Assembly: GCA_025201705.1 (NCBI GenBank)
Contig: MU617530.1
Span: forward strand, 1-11,377
Direction of reading: 5' to 3'
DNA: 11,377 bases
From: Dissophora ornata
Taxonomy: Eukaryota; Mortierellomycota; Mortierellomycetes; Mortierellales; Mortierellaceae
Positions 1 through 8,332 of this stretch are shown here, piece after piece (within the stretch, counting starts at the first letter, position 1; each line of letters opens with the position of its first letter). The notes under the pieces were generated by a model. The model saw only the letters and a list, made by a program, of their open reading frames with translations, ran no database searches and was not told where the DNA came from. The position numbers and the translations under genes are program-made.

Positions 1-422
1 GACATCCTGCCCGCCTTTTATTCCTATAACGTCGCTTCTATTCCGCGTTTTTCGCAGAAAAAGCGACCCGTGTCCTGTCTGTAGCAAAGAGAGGGACCGT
101 GACCACAATGGTGCAATCAGCGTGGCACGTAAAGCTCTGTGTGGAATAGAGCACAGTATTATGTATACATAGTGTACGTAGTACTCTATATTGGCATTTG
201 ACTCGACAATCTACAAGTAGCTTAGCTCAGTCAGTATTTGAGAGGAGCCATTAAAAAAAGAACCTTGGCGTCTGTCTGTCGTAATCAAAACGTCAGTTCA
301 GTGGCAACTTGAGTGACAGAGTTGATCGCATCACTTTGTGATCGCCGCCATTTCGATTCTTTCTTTATCTCCTACGTCGAACTTCATTCTTCCCACGGCT
401 TTGATATCCATCGCGGATAATC
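1..422 (+). promoter_or_regulatory. Upstream region of the BTB gene
   Basis: No gene is supported here. The last 70 bases before the ATG at 423 are pyrimidine-rich (TTCTTTCTTTATCTCC at about 357-372), as is common in fungal core promoters and 5' leaders. A perfect 12-bp palindrome, TATGTATACATA, lies at 160-171 and could be a dimeric factor site, but this is only a guess. No clear TATA box at a fixed distance or CCAAT box was found. Confidence 0.4.
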
Positions 423-1833
423 ATGGAGAGCATTGAATCCCATTACATCCAGTTGCCGCTTACTCTCCGTTTCAGTGTCACCCTGGACCTCTATCTGGAA
501 AGTCTTTTACTCGGTCAAGACCCGTCCCAGCACACCATGGGCATTGGACTTCCTCTTGGATTCCACATAACTGTCACTGATATCACTCACGCCCTGTCAG
601 ATTCCAGCGATTCAGCGAGTGCGGCGGGACCGGATGCGTTGGAATTTTATCCCTACATCGATTATGGCTCTTATTCCAACGTCCTTGGCACGGTCGACTC
701 TGATGTCCTCTCAATCGCTGACGCCTACGATATTGGCATTCACGGGCTCTTTCCATCTGCAGTGGAACTATCACTAAGTCATCACAAAGGAATTGGCGAC
801 GCTGAGGATGGCCAGTGGAGTGATATCAAGGAGATCAACACGCTACACTTTATTGAGATTTACGGAGACGAATATGCTTTGCATCTGAGCAAGGCGGTTA
901 ACTGCGAGGATCTACTCGAACATGGAGTATCATGTACGGGATAATGTCATTTATCATCTGGTTAGCTGGCGCGGCATATCGTAGCACTAAACGCCCTGGA
1001 CTTTCATATCAGTCCTCCTAGACGCGAAAGACCTCTTGTCACCATGGTGCCGCACTTTCGAGATCATCCTCGTAAAAAATTCACTCAAGCTCCTTATCTC
1101 TCCTTCGTCTCTCGATCTGGAGAAACTACATCCGCTAAAGCAACCCTTTGGTCGCTCGCTTCTAGTCAAGTTTCTGCAGGGAGCTGGCACCGCCGACGTA
1201 GAGTACGCTGTTGCGCAGAGGATAAGAGGAAGTTCAGCTGATCCTACTACATCATCTGAATCTTTTGCTTTCGTGCAACCTCCGGAGTACTCTTTGGCGG
1301 AGGCAATTCCGTTTGCAGCTTTCTCCCTCCGCGATATTAACCGCGTTCCGGCTCACCGTGCGGTCATGCGACAGTGGCCTGTCTTTGCTAAGCTTCTCAG
1401 AAACTTTACTCGGCCAGGTGATGATCCAATCGTCCACAAATTGATCGGCATCGACGCCGAGACCATGCAGCTCGTAGTCAATTTTATCTATCTGCGTCAG
1501 ATTGAAGGACCCAGATATACTGGGACTGTGGACTGGAGACGTGTTTTTCAACTGGCACACCGGTTCAAGATCAATCCGCTCGCTGAAATCGCGCTTGAGA
1601 AGATGTGTCAGGAGATACGTAATCAAGATGTGTTGCCCACACTGTTTCTATGGGCATATCAGCATTCCGATTATGAGAAGAGGCTGTTGAATATCGTGGT
1701 TGAGAATATGGAGAAGGTATGGGGGTCGGGGATGCAGGCAGCACTGCAGCCGTATAAGGGCCATCCGCAGTTCCTTAGGATCTACCAAAGACTAGGTTCG
1801 ATGGTTCATGCAACCAGGATACGGAAATCTTAG
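423..1833 (+). CDS. BTB/POZ-domain protein, two exons, predicted 443 aa
   Basis: Predicted exons are 423-933 and 1013-1833, joined by a 79-nt intron (934-1012). The intron has a GTACGG donor, a CTAAAC branch-like site about 20 nt before the acceptor, and a CATATCAG acceptor. Without splicing, exon 1 runs into a TAA at 942-944; with it the frame joins as ...LLEHGVS-F-LLDAKD... and stays open to the stop at 1831-1833. Residues 1-225 form an N-terminal region that may be MATH/TRAF-like (LRFSVTLD near the start, HFIEIYGDEYALHL before the intron); this is a weak guess. Residues about 232-375 look like a BTB fold: TADVEYAV, then AHRAVMRQWPVFAKLL, then a helical part with VFQLAHRFKINPLAEIA that may be the start of a BACK-like segment. 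BTB proteins commonly recruit substrates to Cul3 ubiquitin ligases or dimerise; the partner here is unknown. The gene is convergent with the F-box gene on the right. The start at 423 is the first ATG of the open frame. The splice is predicted from sequence only. Confidence 0.82.
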
Positions 1834-1848
1834 AAGGCTTCAAAGGCT

Positions 1849-1859
1849 TTTATTTTATT
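1849..1859 (-). terminator. Tandem poly(A) signals for the F-box gene
   Basis: Read on the minus strand, two AATAAA hexamers overlap by one base (1859-1854 and 1854-1849), about 22-32 nt downstream of the F-box gene stop at 1881. They lie inside the probable 3' UTR of the convergent BTB gene, so the two transcripts probably overlap at their ends. Confidence 0.5.
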
Positions 1860-1880
1860 ATCGCTATGCTATGCTTGTCT

Positions 1881-4253
1881 TTACCAGATCCGCACCTGTT
1901 CCATCCTCAACTTGAGTCTTGGTCGCATCTTGCTCATGGCCTTTATAAAATAGTCGACTGGATGACCTTCCGTATTTGGATAGCTATTCCAGCGGTAATG
2001 GATTTTAAAAGTCAACGACTCAAGCTTGGGCCAGATGTCATGCTGCGGAATACAGCGGTGACTCTCTGACAACCCTCTCTGGCACATGAGGCTCTCAATA
2101 AATGCAATGAGAGTACTGGTCTCGGTGACGCGACGCAGTTCTTGTATAATGGCAGAGTCTTCCATCCCAATAGAGCGCACTTGACAACTCCGGTTCGCAC
2201 CGCCATGTTGTCGTTGCTTCTTCTGTCGTAGCTGTTGCTGCTGTTGATGGGCGACTAGCATAGTAGCCAGCTCGGTCATCTTCCATTGCGACATGCGATA
2301 ACGCAGCTTTCTCTTCAGCAACCATTGCTTGCTCCGGCTTGTCCCTTTGCTCCCAGGTGCAGTGAAGTCCATCCACCAAAAATTCAGCTCGGTGACATCT
2401 TCCAGGAATGCAGGCTGATCAGCCGACTCTAGCGACAGCGACTCCAACAGCTCCAGCCTCGATAGCATGCATAAGCCGCTCTTTAGTTCCAGGGCGAGTC
2501 GATTGTGACCCAGCCATATCTCTCGTAGCCCAGGGCAGACCACACTGAGGTATCCAAATAATACGCGAGCATTCAGAATATTGTCCACGGCACTTTCGTC
2601 ACTCATGAGATTCAAGTGTAGCGTTTGTAGACCCCTGCAAGCCCATATCCGTTGAGTGGCATTGTGACGATCTTTGCTGTCGTCGCGGGATGAAGATGAA
2701 GATGAAGATGAGAGCCTCACCATCTGGCTCTTCTTCAACCACGCCCAATTCGACACATTGTCCTTGCAATAGTCGGCATGTCCTTGAGCGAATTCCAGGT
2801 ACTTCGTCAAATAGATAACGTTGCGAGCTTTTAGGTGAATGAGCAGCGATGAATCGCACAAGAAATAATGAAGTGCTTCAGAGAGCTCAAATTCCAAGGA
2901 TGTGGGCTGGCAAACTTCCGCCTGGATCTCTAGCGAGGTGAGCCGATTGACCGAGTGGCGGAGGTACCTCAGTCGAGTCATCGCTGGTGTTTTTTGGATA
3001 GTATTGTACCTTTTGGGAATCTCGACATTCTGCTCAGAAGGCATTGTTGCTGACTTGACCTCGGCGCTATTGTCGCTAGTACCAGCTTTGCCACTTCCAC
3101 TTCTGCTGCAATAGGTCCTCTCTGCTTTCTGCAACTCCTCCTCATCTTCTTCCAAGTTCCCCAACATAAGCTCGGTCGCCTCAAAAGCCCACTCTTCCAT
3201 GTCTGGGAAATTCCGAACCATAGACTTGAAATCTCCAAACGGCACAATCGACTTGTACTGAGAATATTGAAATTTCAACAGCTTTGGACAAACCCGTGAG
3301 ATATGTGCATACAGCAATTGACGATTGGCGACATCTGGCGATGCTGTTCTTAATAGAGGAACTGAAGGCGGGGGGAAGTGGTGATTATCGCTGACGTAAT
3401 AAGATTGACTTTGCTCGGGCTGTCGAAAACTGAACACCTGTAAATCGGGCGATGCATCGAGGATTTCAATCAGCATCGAAAGAGGGGCGACGGCGTATCG
3501 GACTCGGAATTGCCGCAGTTTCAGAACAGGCAGTGCTAATCTCTTTTGCTCCACCGCCTGTTGCTCCAGCGAGATATGTGTGATGGCACTCTGTTTTTTT
3601 ATCTTCAAATCGACGTCGTTCTCAGAGATCAAGAGAGGGATGCAACCAGTCCGCCTATGATAAAAATTCTCCCTGGGCTCCAAGTAAAAGTTCTGAAGAC
3701 TAGGACAGCATCTAAATATGGGTCCCAGGTCGAGAGGCCTCATGGCATCTTGCTCTATGCGCAGAACCCTGATTTTTCGAAAGACCGGGATCAAGGGGAG
3801 ATGCAACGACATATCGATATCCATGCTTCCTCGAACGATAATCTCCCTGATAAGCGACAGTCCGACTTGTTCGTCTTGCAGTTCTCCAGCTACGAAAGGA
3901 CTGATCTTTGCTTGCCCTGGGGGCTGCCTCCGTGTCTGAGATCCCCATGATCCGTATTTGATGCACAAGACCAGACACTTGTACTGCTGAAAATGGCCGG
4001 GATCTTGATTAACGCCAAGAATTTGATCTGACCATATACACTGTCGTGAGAGAAGACCATGGGTGACGATATACCATTGCTTGCAGACCAGGAGTGTAGA
4101 AATATGGAGTGTGTGCTGTGTGAGATTTGAAAAGATTGCTTCCAGGATCTCGGGGATAAACAAGGCTGAAGGTGTGCTTGGTTGCTGTTGACTGACAGGT
4201 TCAGGATGCTGTGGCTTGCTCTGGGGCAGACGAGGCGAGGAAAGCAACTTCAT
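1881..4253 (-). CDS. F-box/LRR protein, single exon, 790 aa
   Basis: The frame is intact from the ATG at 4253 to the TAA at 1881. After a Pro/Gln-rich leader of about 30 residues, an F-box occupies about residues 31-75 (LFIPEILEAIFSNL, then STLLVCKQWYIV). The rest is leucine-rich and repeat-like: MRPLDLGPIFRCCPSLQNF, LLIHLKARNVIYL, WACRGLQTLHLNL and SVVCPGLREIWLGHNRL match the 'C-P-x-L-x-x-L' pattern of F-box/LRR proteins. In the family, the F-box binds Skp1 in an SCF ubiquitin ligase and the LRRs choose the substrate, in nucleus or cytosol; the substrate here is unknown. Low-complexity inserts are a run of eight serines near residue 518, encoded by a (GATGAA)n microsatellite, and a five-glutamine run near residue 670. 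The C-terminus is a basic stretch (MSKMRPRLKLRMEQV). No intron is needed. It shares conserved blocks with the relic at 4614-5353, so it is one of a local family. Confidence 0.9.
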   Translation of the reverse strand: MKLLSSPRLPQSKPQHPEPVSQQQPSTPSALFIPEILEAIFSNLTQHTLHISTLLVCKQWYIVTHGLLSRQCIWSDQILGVNQDPGHFQQYKCLVLCIKYGSWGSQTRRQPPGQAKISPFVAGELQDEQVGLSLIREIIVRGSMDIDMSLHLPLIPVFRKIRVLRIEQDAMRPLDLGPIFRCCPSLQNFYLEPRENFYHRRTGCIPLLISENDVDLKIKKQSAITHISLEQQAVEQKRLALPVLKLRQFRVRYAVAPLSMLIEILDASPDLQVFSFRQPEQSQSYYVSDNHHFPPPSVPLLRTASPDVANRQLLYAHISRVCPKLLKFQYSQYKSIVPFGDFKSMVRNFPDMEEWAFEATELMLGNLEEDEEELQKAERTYCSRSGSGKAGTSDNSAEVKSATMPSEQNVEIPKRYNTIQKTPAMTRLRYLRHSVNRLTSLEIQAEVCQPTSLEFELSEALHYFLCDSSLLIHLKARNVIYLTKYLEFAQGHADYCKDNVSNWAWLKKSQMVRLSSSSSSSSRDDSKDRHNATQRIWACRGLQTLHLNLMSDESAVDNILNARVLFGYLSVVCPGLREIWLGHNRLALELKSGLCMLSRLELLESLSLESADQPAFLEDVTELNFWWMDFTAPGSKGTSRSKQWLLKRKLRYRMSQWKMTELATMLVAHQQQQQLRQKKQRQHGGANRSCQVRSIGMEDSAIIQELRRVTETSTLIAFIESLMCQRGLSESHRCIPQHDIWPKLESLTFKIHYRWNSYPNTEGHPVDYFIKAMSKMRPRLKLRMEQVRIW
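2689..2711. repeat. GATGAA hexanucleotide microsatellite inside the F-box gene
   Basis: There are nearly four copies of GATGAA on the plus strand. On the coding strand it reads TCA/TCT alternately and gives a polyserine run. Because the unit is six bases, length changes would keep the reading frame. Confidence 0.9.
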
Positions 4254-4613
4254 GGCGGTCCAATAGTAGATGGTGCTCAGCGACGGAAAGAGGGGTACAT
4301 CAAGGACGAGGGGACAAGAGGATGAAGAAAAGAACAGAGAGTAAAAAAAAAAAAAGGCAAGTCAAGTCAAGGCATGAGTTAACGAGGCAACTCAAAAACA
4401 ACACAATAAAAGGCAGTCGATCAGATGAATCAAACACGGGTCGATAAATACAAACAAAACGCTACGCTGCATGGTGCTCAATGTTTTCTCGCAAAGTGCG
4501 GCTGTGCGACCGTCAGTGGCAATCTAGGCCCACCCAGCAATGCATTTCGCCGAGCTTAAGTGTATTCCATGCTTCGATGTGAGCATGTCCGCGTGTCGAC
4601 CAGAAACGCGAAG
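4254..4613 (-). promoter_or_regulatory. Upstream region of the F-box/LRR gene
   Basis: No gene is supported. From about 4283 to 4380 the plus strand is strongly purine-rich, including a run of 13 A at 4343-4355, so the F-box gene's own strand has a long pyrimidine-rich tract just ahead of its ATG. This is typical of fungal promoters and leaders. The remainder, 4381-4613, shows no recognisable coding or structural signal. Confidence 0.5.
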
Positions 4614-5353
4614 TCAGTAGAGAAAACGAACACGATGACTCTGCAATGTGGTGTGGACCTCTATGTCGGACTGCACACTTCCGATCGTCTTCTCGATCCC
4701 ATCTGCAGATGCTTGTATCCCACCAGACCGTGCTACACACAGGGTAAACACCTCCAGATCGAGCCAGCATGTCTCCTCGTCCATCACCCAACCCTCCAAG
4801 ACCTCAATCACACTAGCGATCCTAGTCACAGCAATTATATCAGCACTGGTGCGATCGGCGCTGGCGGTGACAGGTGATGGAATCGATTTTTCTTCTCCAC
4901 TACCTCCCTCTCTGCTACATTCTTGAGTTCCTCCATAGCCTTCAATCGACTGTACTCTTGTACGAAGCTCTCCCTCTTGCCCACACTGTCCATCTAACAT
5001 TCAGCCAAAACAAGCCCTTTCTCCTCAATTCGGGACCGCGTCGGTGTCAATATCAATCACCCTCAAGCGCTTCAACCTTGTCAAAAGACACAGGCCACCG
5101 TCCAATATCGTGTCCGGAACAGGTTTATCTCTCTCAAATCGGGGCACACCTTGGCCAGATACCAAATAGGACGGGCATCTTTGGGCCGAACTCCTCCAGG
5201 ATCCAAGCGCAATCGTACCGCGCCGAATGCAGTACTCGGGCGAATACAATCCATTCTCGTTTACGTCGCCGTCCATATACATGTACTCGGCCCAGTATCG
5301 CAGCATGGGCACCTTGAGGTGTAAGAGCACAGGACTGCCGCGCAGGATAAGAT
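4614..5353 (-). pseudogene. F-box/LRR gene relic, C-terminal half only, frameshifted
   Basis: On the minus strand, blocks typical of this F-box/LRR family appear in the correct order but in alternating frames. They are SPVLLHLKVPMLRYWAEY (about 5290-5340), IWYLAKVCPDLREINL (about 5121-5170), LCLLTRLKRLRVIDID (about 5052-5100), ESFVQEYSRLKAMEEL (about 4905-4965) and CWLDLEVFTLCVA (about 4734-4775), ending at a stop at 4614. They align with LLIHLKARNVIYL, YLSVVCPGLREIWL, LCMLSRLELLESL and the C-terminus of the intact neighbour at 1881-4253. At least four frame changes are needed, and neither an F-box nor a start is present. Short introns could mimic one or two of the changes, but not all: the gaps are too small and lack splice sites. 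The 5' edge stops abruptly where the monooxygenase relic begins. Most likely a dead duplicate. Confidence 0.72.
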
Positions 5354-5553
5354 CAGTTCCACAACTCGAAATGGGGTCCCAAAGCCAATGAAGCAATGGT
5401 CAAAGAGCTCTACGACTGACTGCCTTTCTCCCTTCGGCGGTACCATAGGTGACATTGTGGAAGATACTCCGAGAGAACTCATTTCAAGGGTCTTTCTGGA
5501 GGAAAAGATGTTTGAAACCTAGTTTTGCTGTCGCTCTGTACTCATTGGCGATG
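5351..5553 (+). pseudogene. FAD monooxygenase relic (part of one exon)
   Basis: This segment aligns over its whole length with 7153-7351 of the intact monooxygenase, i.e. the second half of its exon 4. Shared words include WGPKANEAM (WGPEANEAM in the intact gene), ISRVFLEEKMF (ISKVFVEEKMF) and SVLIGDG (TVLIGDG), the last covering the GD flavin/NADPH-binding motif. It is broken by a TGA at 5417-5419, a net gain of 4 bases just after that, and a TAG at 5520-5522 at the position of a conserved Trp codon. At its right edge the exon boundary is preserved: GATG is followed by a good donor, GTAAGAA, at 5554. Exons upstream and downstream of this piece are not recognisable. The many synonymous and conservative changes suggest it came from an old functional paralogue, not a fresh copy of its neighbour. 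Confidence 0.85.
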
Positions 5554-6101
5554 GTAAGAACAGTCCATGCTGCTGCTCTTCGTGTTGTGGTTTTGGTCAA
5601 TTGTCTGAATTCGATTTTCGATAGCTTGACTCTTTCATCAACGAATATTTAGGCAAATGCTCTTGAGTTGACAAAGTCCAGATGACCTCGCTCACACCTT
5701 TCTATTCTCGACAGTGCTACTCGCAGGGTATGCGGCATGGCGCTTCGGCAGAGAGCGGTTTCTTGGCCTTCACCTTCACTTCTCAACAAGAGCCGTTTCA
5801 AATCCATGATAAAACTCCTCATAGGATAGAATGGCAAACGGAGACCATATGATACATGGCATCCGCACATGTTCCTTGTTTACTGCTGTGAGCTGTAGAG
5901 CAGTCAGCGCTATTGTGTTTGCATTGTGCGTTACACGCCGAAAGAAATGATGGGGTAGCATACTAGTTGGCGCGAGAGTACAAAACAGTTTGTGGTGGAA
6001 CCTCATTCCTCATCTCTCAGCTTCCATTCACCCTCAAGCATCTCATTCCTCATCTGTGTCCCTCGTTCAAACGAAAAAAAGGAAGCGAAAGAAATAACAC
6101 A
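5554..6101 (+). promoter_or_regulatory. Upstream region of the FAD monooxygenase gene
   Basis: No gene is supported. The first part follows the relic's splice donor and may be decayed intron and exon, but the next exons cannot be recognised. From about 6001 to 6090 the plus strand is rich in C and T and contains a 14-base direct repeat (CTCATTCCTCATCT) starting at 6002 and 6042. The start context AACACAATG is A-rich with a purine at -3, favourable for fungal translation initiation. Confidence 0.4.
6002..6055 (+). repeat. 14-bp direct repeat ahead of the monooxygenase start
   Basis: CTCATTCCTCATCT occurs exactly at 6002-6015 and at 6042-6055, a 40-bp spacing, within a pyrimidine-rich leader or core promoter. 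It could be a small duplication or a paired binding site; nothing in the sequence decides this. Confidence 0.7.
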
Positions 6102-8210
6102 ATGTCATCGAAAGGCAAGGAGCCCGTTGTTCTTATTGTTGGCGCAGGACTCGCCGGACTCATGATGGGTGGTCTCCTGGAGCAGATGGGATTACAGTAT
6201 ACCATTCTCGAGAGGGCTGCAAAGGTCAAACCTCTTGGTGAGTTGATATTACTCCTCTTTACTTAATTGCTTCTTGAAAAGCTATAATTTGACACCGTAT
6301 TGCCTCTGTTTGTCATTATTTGTTCGCCCAGGCTCCGTCATGGCCTTGAATTGCAACATCCTTCCTGTCTTTGAGCAATTAGGTCTTTTAGAAGGTCTCA
6401 AAGACATCTCGTTGGTGTCCGAAGGCATGGACATCTTCGACAACAGGCTAAAGAAACTTGGATCTGTCGGCATGAAGAACCAGAAAGAGCTGTAAATTTT
6501 TCAGTCCTTTTCGTATTACCTTCATATTGTCCGGGTCAGGTTTTTTGACATTCTCGCATCGCATCCCCTACACCACGCCATAGCTCCGGCTACGACCAAT
6601 ACATCTTTGCTAGACCAAGGCTCTACGAGTTGATGCTCAAATTGGTCCCTCCACACAGACTTCTAATGAACAAGAAAATCCTCAGGGTTGAAGAAAAGGA
6701 TGACAAGGTCATCGTTCACTGTGCGGACAACATGACCTATGAGGGCGATATTCTCATTGGCGCCGATGGTACTAACAGCAGTGTCCGCCAGAGCATCTAC
6801 AAGAAGTTGGATCAGCAGGGAGTCTTACCCAAGTCTGACACCGAAGAATTTGAGGTGGGATACACCCTCATGGTCGGAGTGGCCAAACCAAAGGACCCCA
6901 CAAAGTACCCTCAGCTCGAAGACGACACTTGTCACTTTCCATCCGTCCTTGGTGGAGACTATCGAATTGTAGGTGGAAAAATGAAAGAATGATGAATGTG
7001 CATAGCCTTAAGGGTTTATTCAAGGTAACTATGTAGGCTGCTAACGAAACTGCTGTCAAACATACCGATAGTGGAGTCTGAGTACCATGCCGGGCAATCA
7101 AATTTGCTGGGCGTTAATCACCCAGTTTAAGACTGATGAAGAGGCTAGAGAGCAACAGTTCAGGAACTCAGAGTGGGGGCCCGAAGCCAATGAGGCTATG
7201 ATCAAGGAATTTTACAACAAACCCTGTCCTTTTGGCGGCATTATGGGTGATTTGATTGATGATACGCCGAAGGAGCTTATTTCGAAAGTTTTTGTAGAAG
7301 AGAAAATGTTTGACACCTGGTACTCTGGTCGTACAGTTCTCATCGGTGATGGTACGCATATCCATCTGGTTTGAGGATGCGTGATGCGCTAGACATTCAC
7401 AAACATGCCATCGACCTGAAGACGACTTTCAGTAACGCCTCGGTTTCTCATCCTCTCAACGGCCGAACCTATAGCTTGCCACAAGGTAGAATCGACTCTG
7501 AGCACGGGCTATCGCCTATACCAATACATCGTTACTAACTTGCGCTCATTTATTTATATGATATTATTAACTTTGACACTGTTCATAGATGTTGCCTGCC
7601 GGAGGCCAAGGTGAGTCTCAGCAGGAACATATTTTTCCACCCACTTGAGCAGGCCACTAAGACCAATTGTCCTGCTCTTGTAATTAATATGTAGGCGGGA
7701 TCAATGCCATGCAAGATGCGGTTGTCTTATCCAACGTCATATACGATTTGGTGGATACCAGCTCCGAGAACATCTCTGAAGCATTCAAGGATTACTATGA
7801 GCAACGACACCCTCGCGCGAAGGCGATGGTGAACAATAGCAAGTTCATCTCGAATGCCATGGGAGGCCAGGTAAAGTGCACACTTTTCTTTTTCTTATAT
7901 TTCTCATGCTCCACTCGACGACAGACGACATTGCCGAGCAGTCAATAACCACAACAAGCAAAAAGGAAAACCTTCTAACGCGGCAATAAAAAAAAATATG
8001 TAGACCATGTTCCAGCGATTCGTTCGACACGTCTTGTTCAACTATATCCCGGATTCGGTTCTGCAGAAGGACTTCGCCGATAAGGCCGCATATAGACCAC
8101 AGGTCACTTGGATGCCTATGGTGCCGAGCCATGGAACTATAGCACCAGTTCCTCAGAAGCCGTCGAAGCGTTACACTCAGGAGCGAAGCGGGCAGGAAAC
8201 AGCAGTTTAA
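6102..8210 (+). CDS. Class A FAD-dependent monooxygenase, eight exons, predicted 458 aa
   Basis: Predicted exons are 6102-6237, 6332-6491, 6584-6968, 7072-7351, 7475-7485, 7589-7610, 7695-7870 and 8004-8210; the sum is 1377 nt. All seven introns are GT-AG, 84-133 nt long, and several have CTAAC-like branch sites. The three signatures of the p-hydroxybenzoate-hydroxylase fold are present: the FAD-binding GxGxxG at residues 14-19 (VGAGLAG) with Glu37 ending the second strand (TILERA), the DG motif at 158-161 (LIGADGTNSSVR), and the GD motif at 319-320 followed by ACHKMLPAGGQGG and NAMQDA. In this family the enzyme uses NAD(P)H and O2 to hydroxylate or epoxidise a small, often aromatic, substrate, as in salicylate hydroxylase or zeaxanthin epoxidase; the substrate here cannot be told. 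The length is usual. No signal peptide is evident. The 11-nt and 22-nt exons encode the flavin-contact segment after the GD motif. A broken paralogue fragment lies about 550 bp upstream. Confidence 0.88.
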
Positions 8211-8332
8211 ACAATAGACGCATTTATGATACACTGTACGTGGATTCACGTGCCAAATACAAACTTGAATATCATGCAGCCCCATGTTTTCTCTACTATG
8301 AGTCTCTATGCTGATTCCAGGATGATAGTTGG

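Noticed and set aside
219..250. A tRNA-like A-box (TAGCTCAGTCAG) suggested a tRNA gene.
   Set aside because: No B-box (GGTTCGA-type) follows at the right distance, and no cloverleaf or acceptor stem could be drawn.
3546..3950. A 134-codon open frame on the plus strand.
   Set aside because: It lies opposite the F-box/LRR gene, has no family features, and is explained by antisense shadowing.
4560..5317. Plus-strand open frames that might be small genes.
   Set aside because: They are opposite the F-box/LRR relic, whose minus-strand blocks match the family in order.
5649..6006. Overlapping minus-strand frames that might be another relic of the monooxygenase or F-box family.
   Set aside because: No shared words with either family could be found on either strand, so no call was made.
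6969..6992. The reading frame continuing past 6968 (GGKMKE, then stop) as a possible end of a short monooxygenase.
   Set aside because: A GTAGGT donor at 6969, a CTAAC branch site and an acceptor at 7071 restore the frame into WSLSTMPGNQICW, so this is intron.
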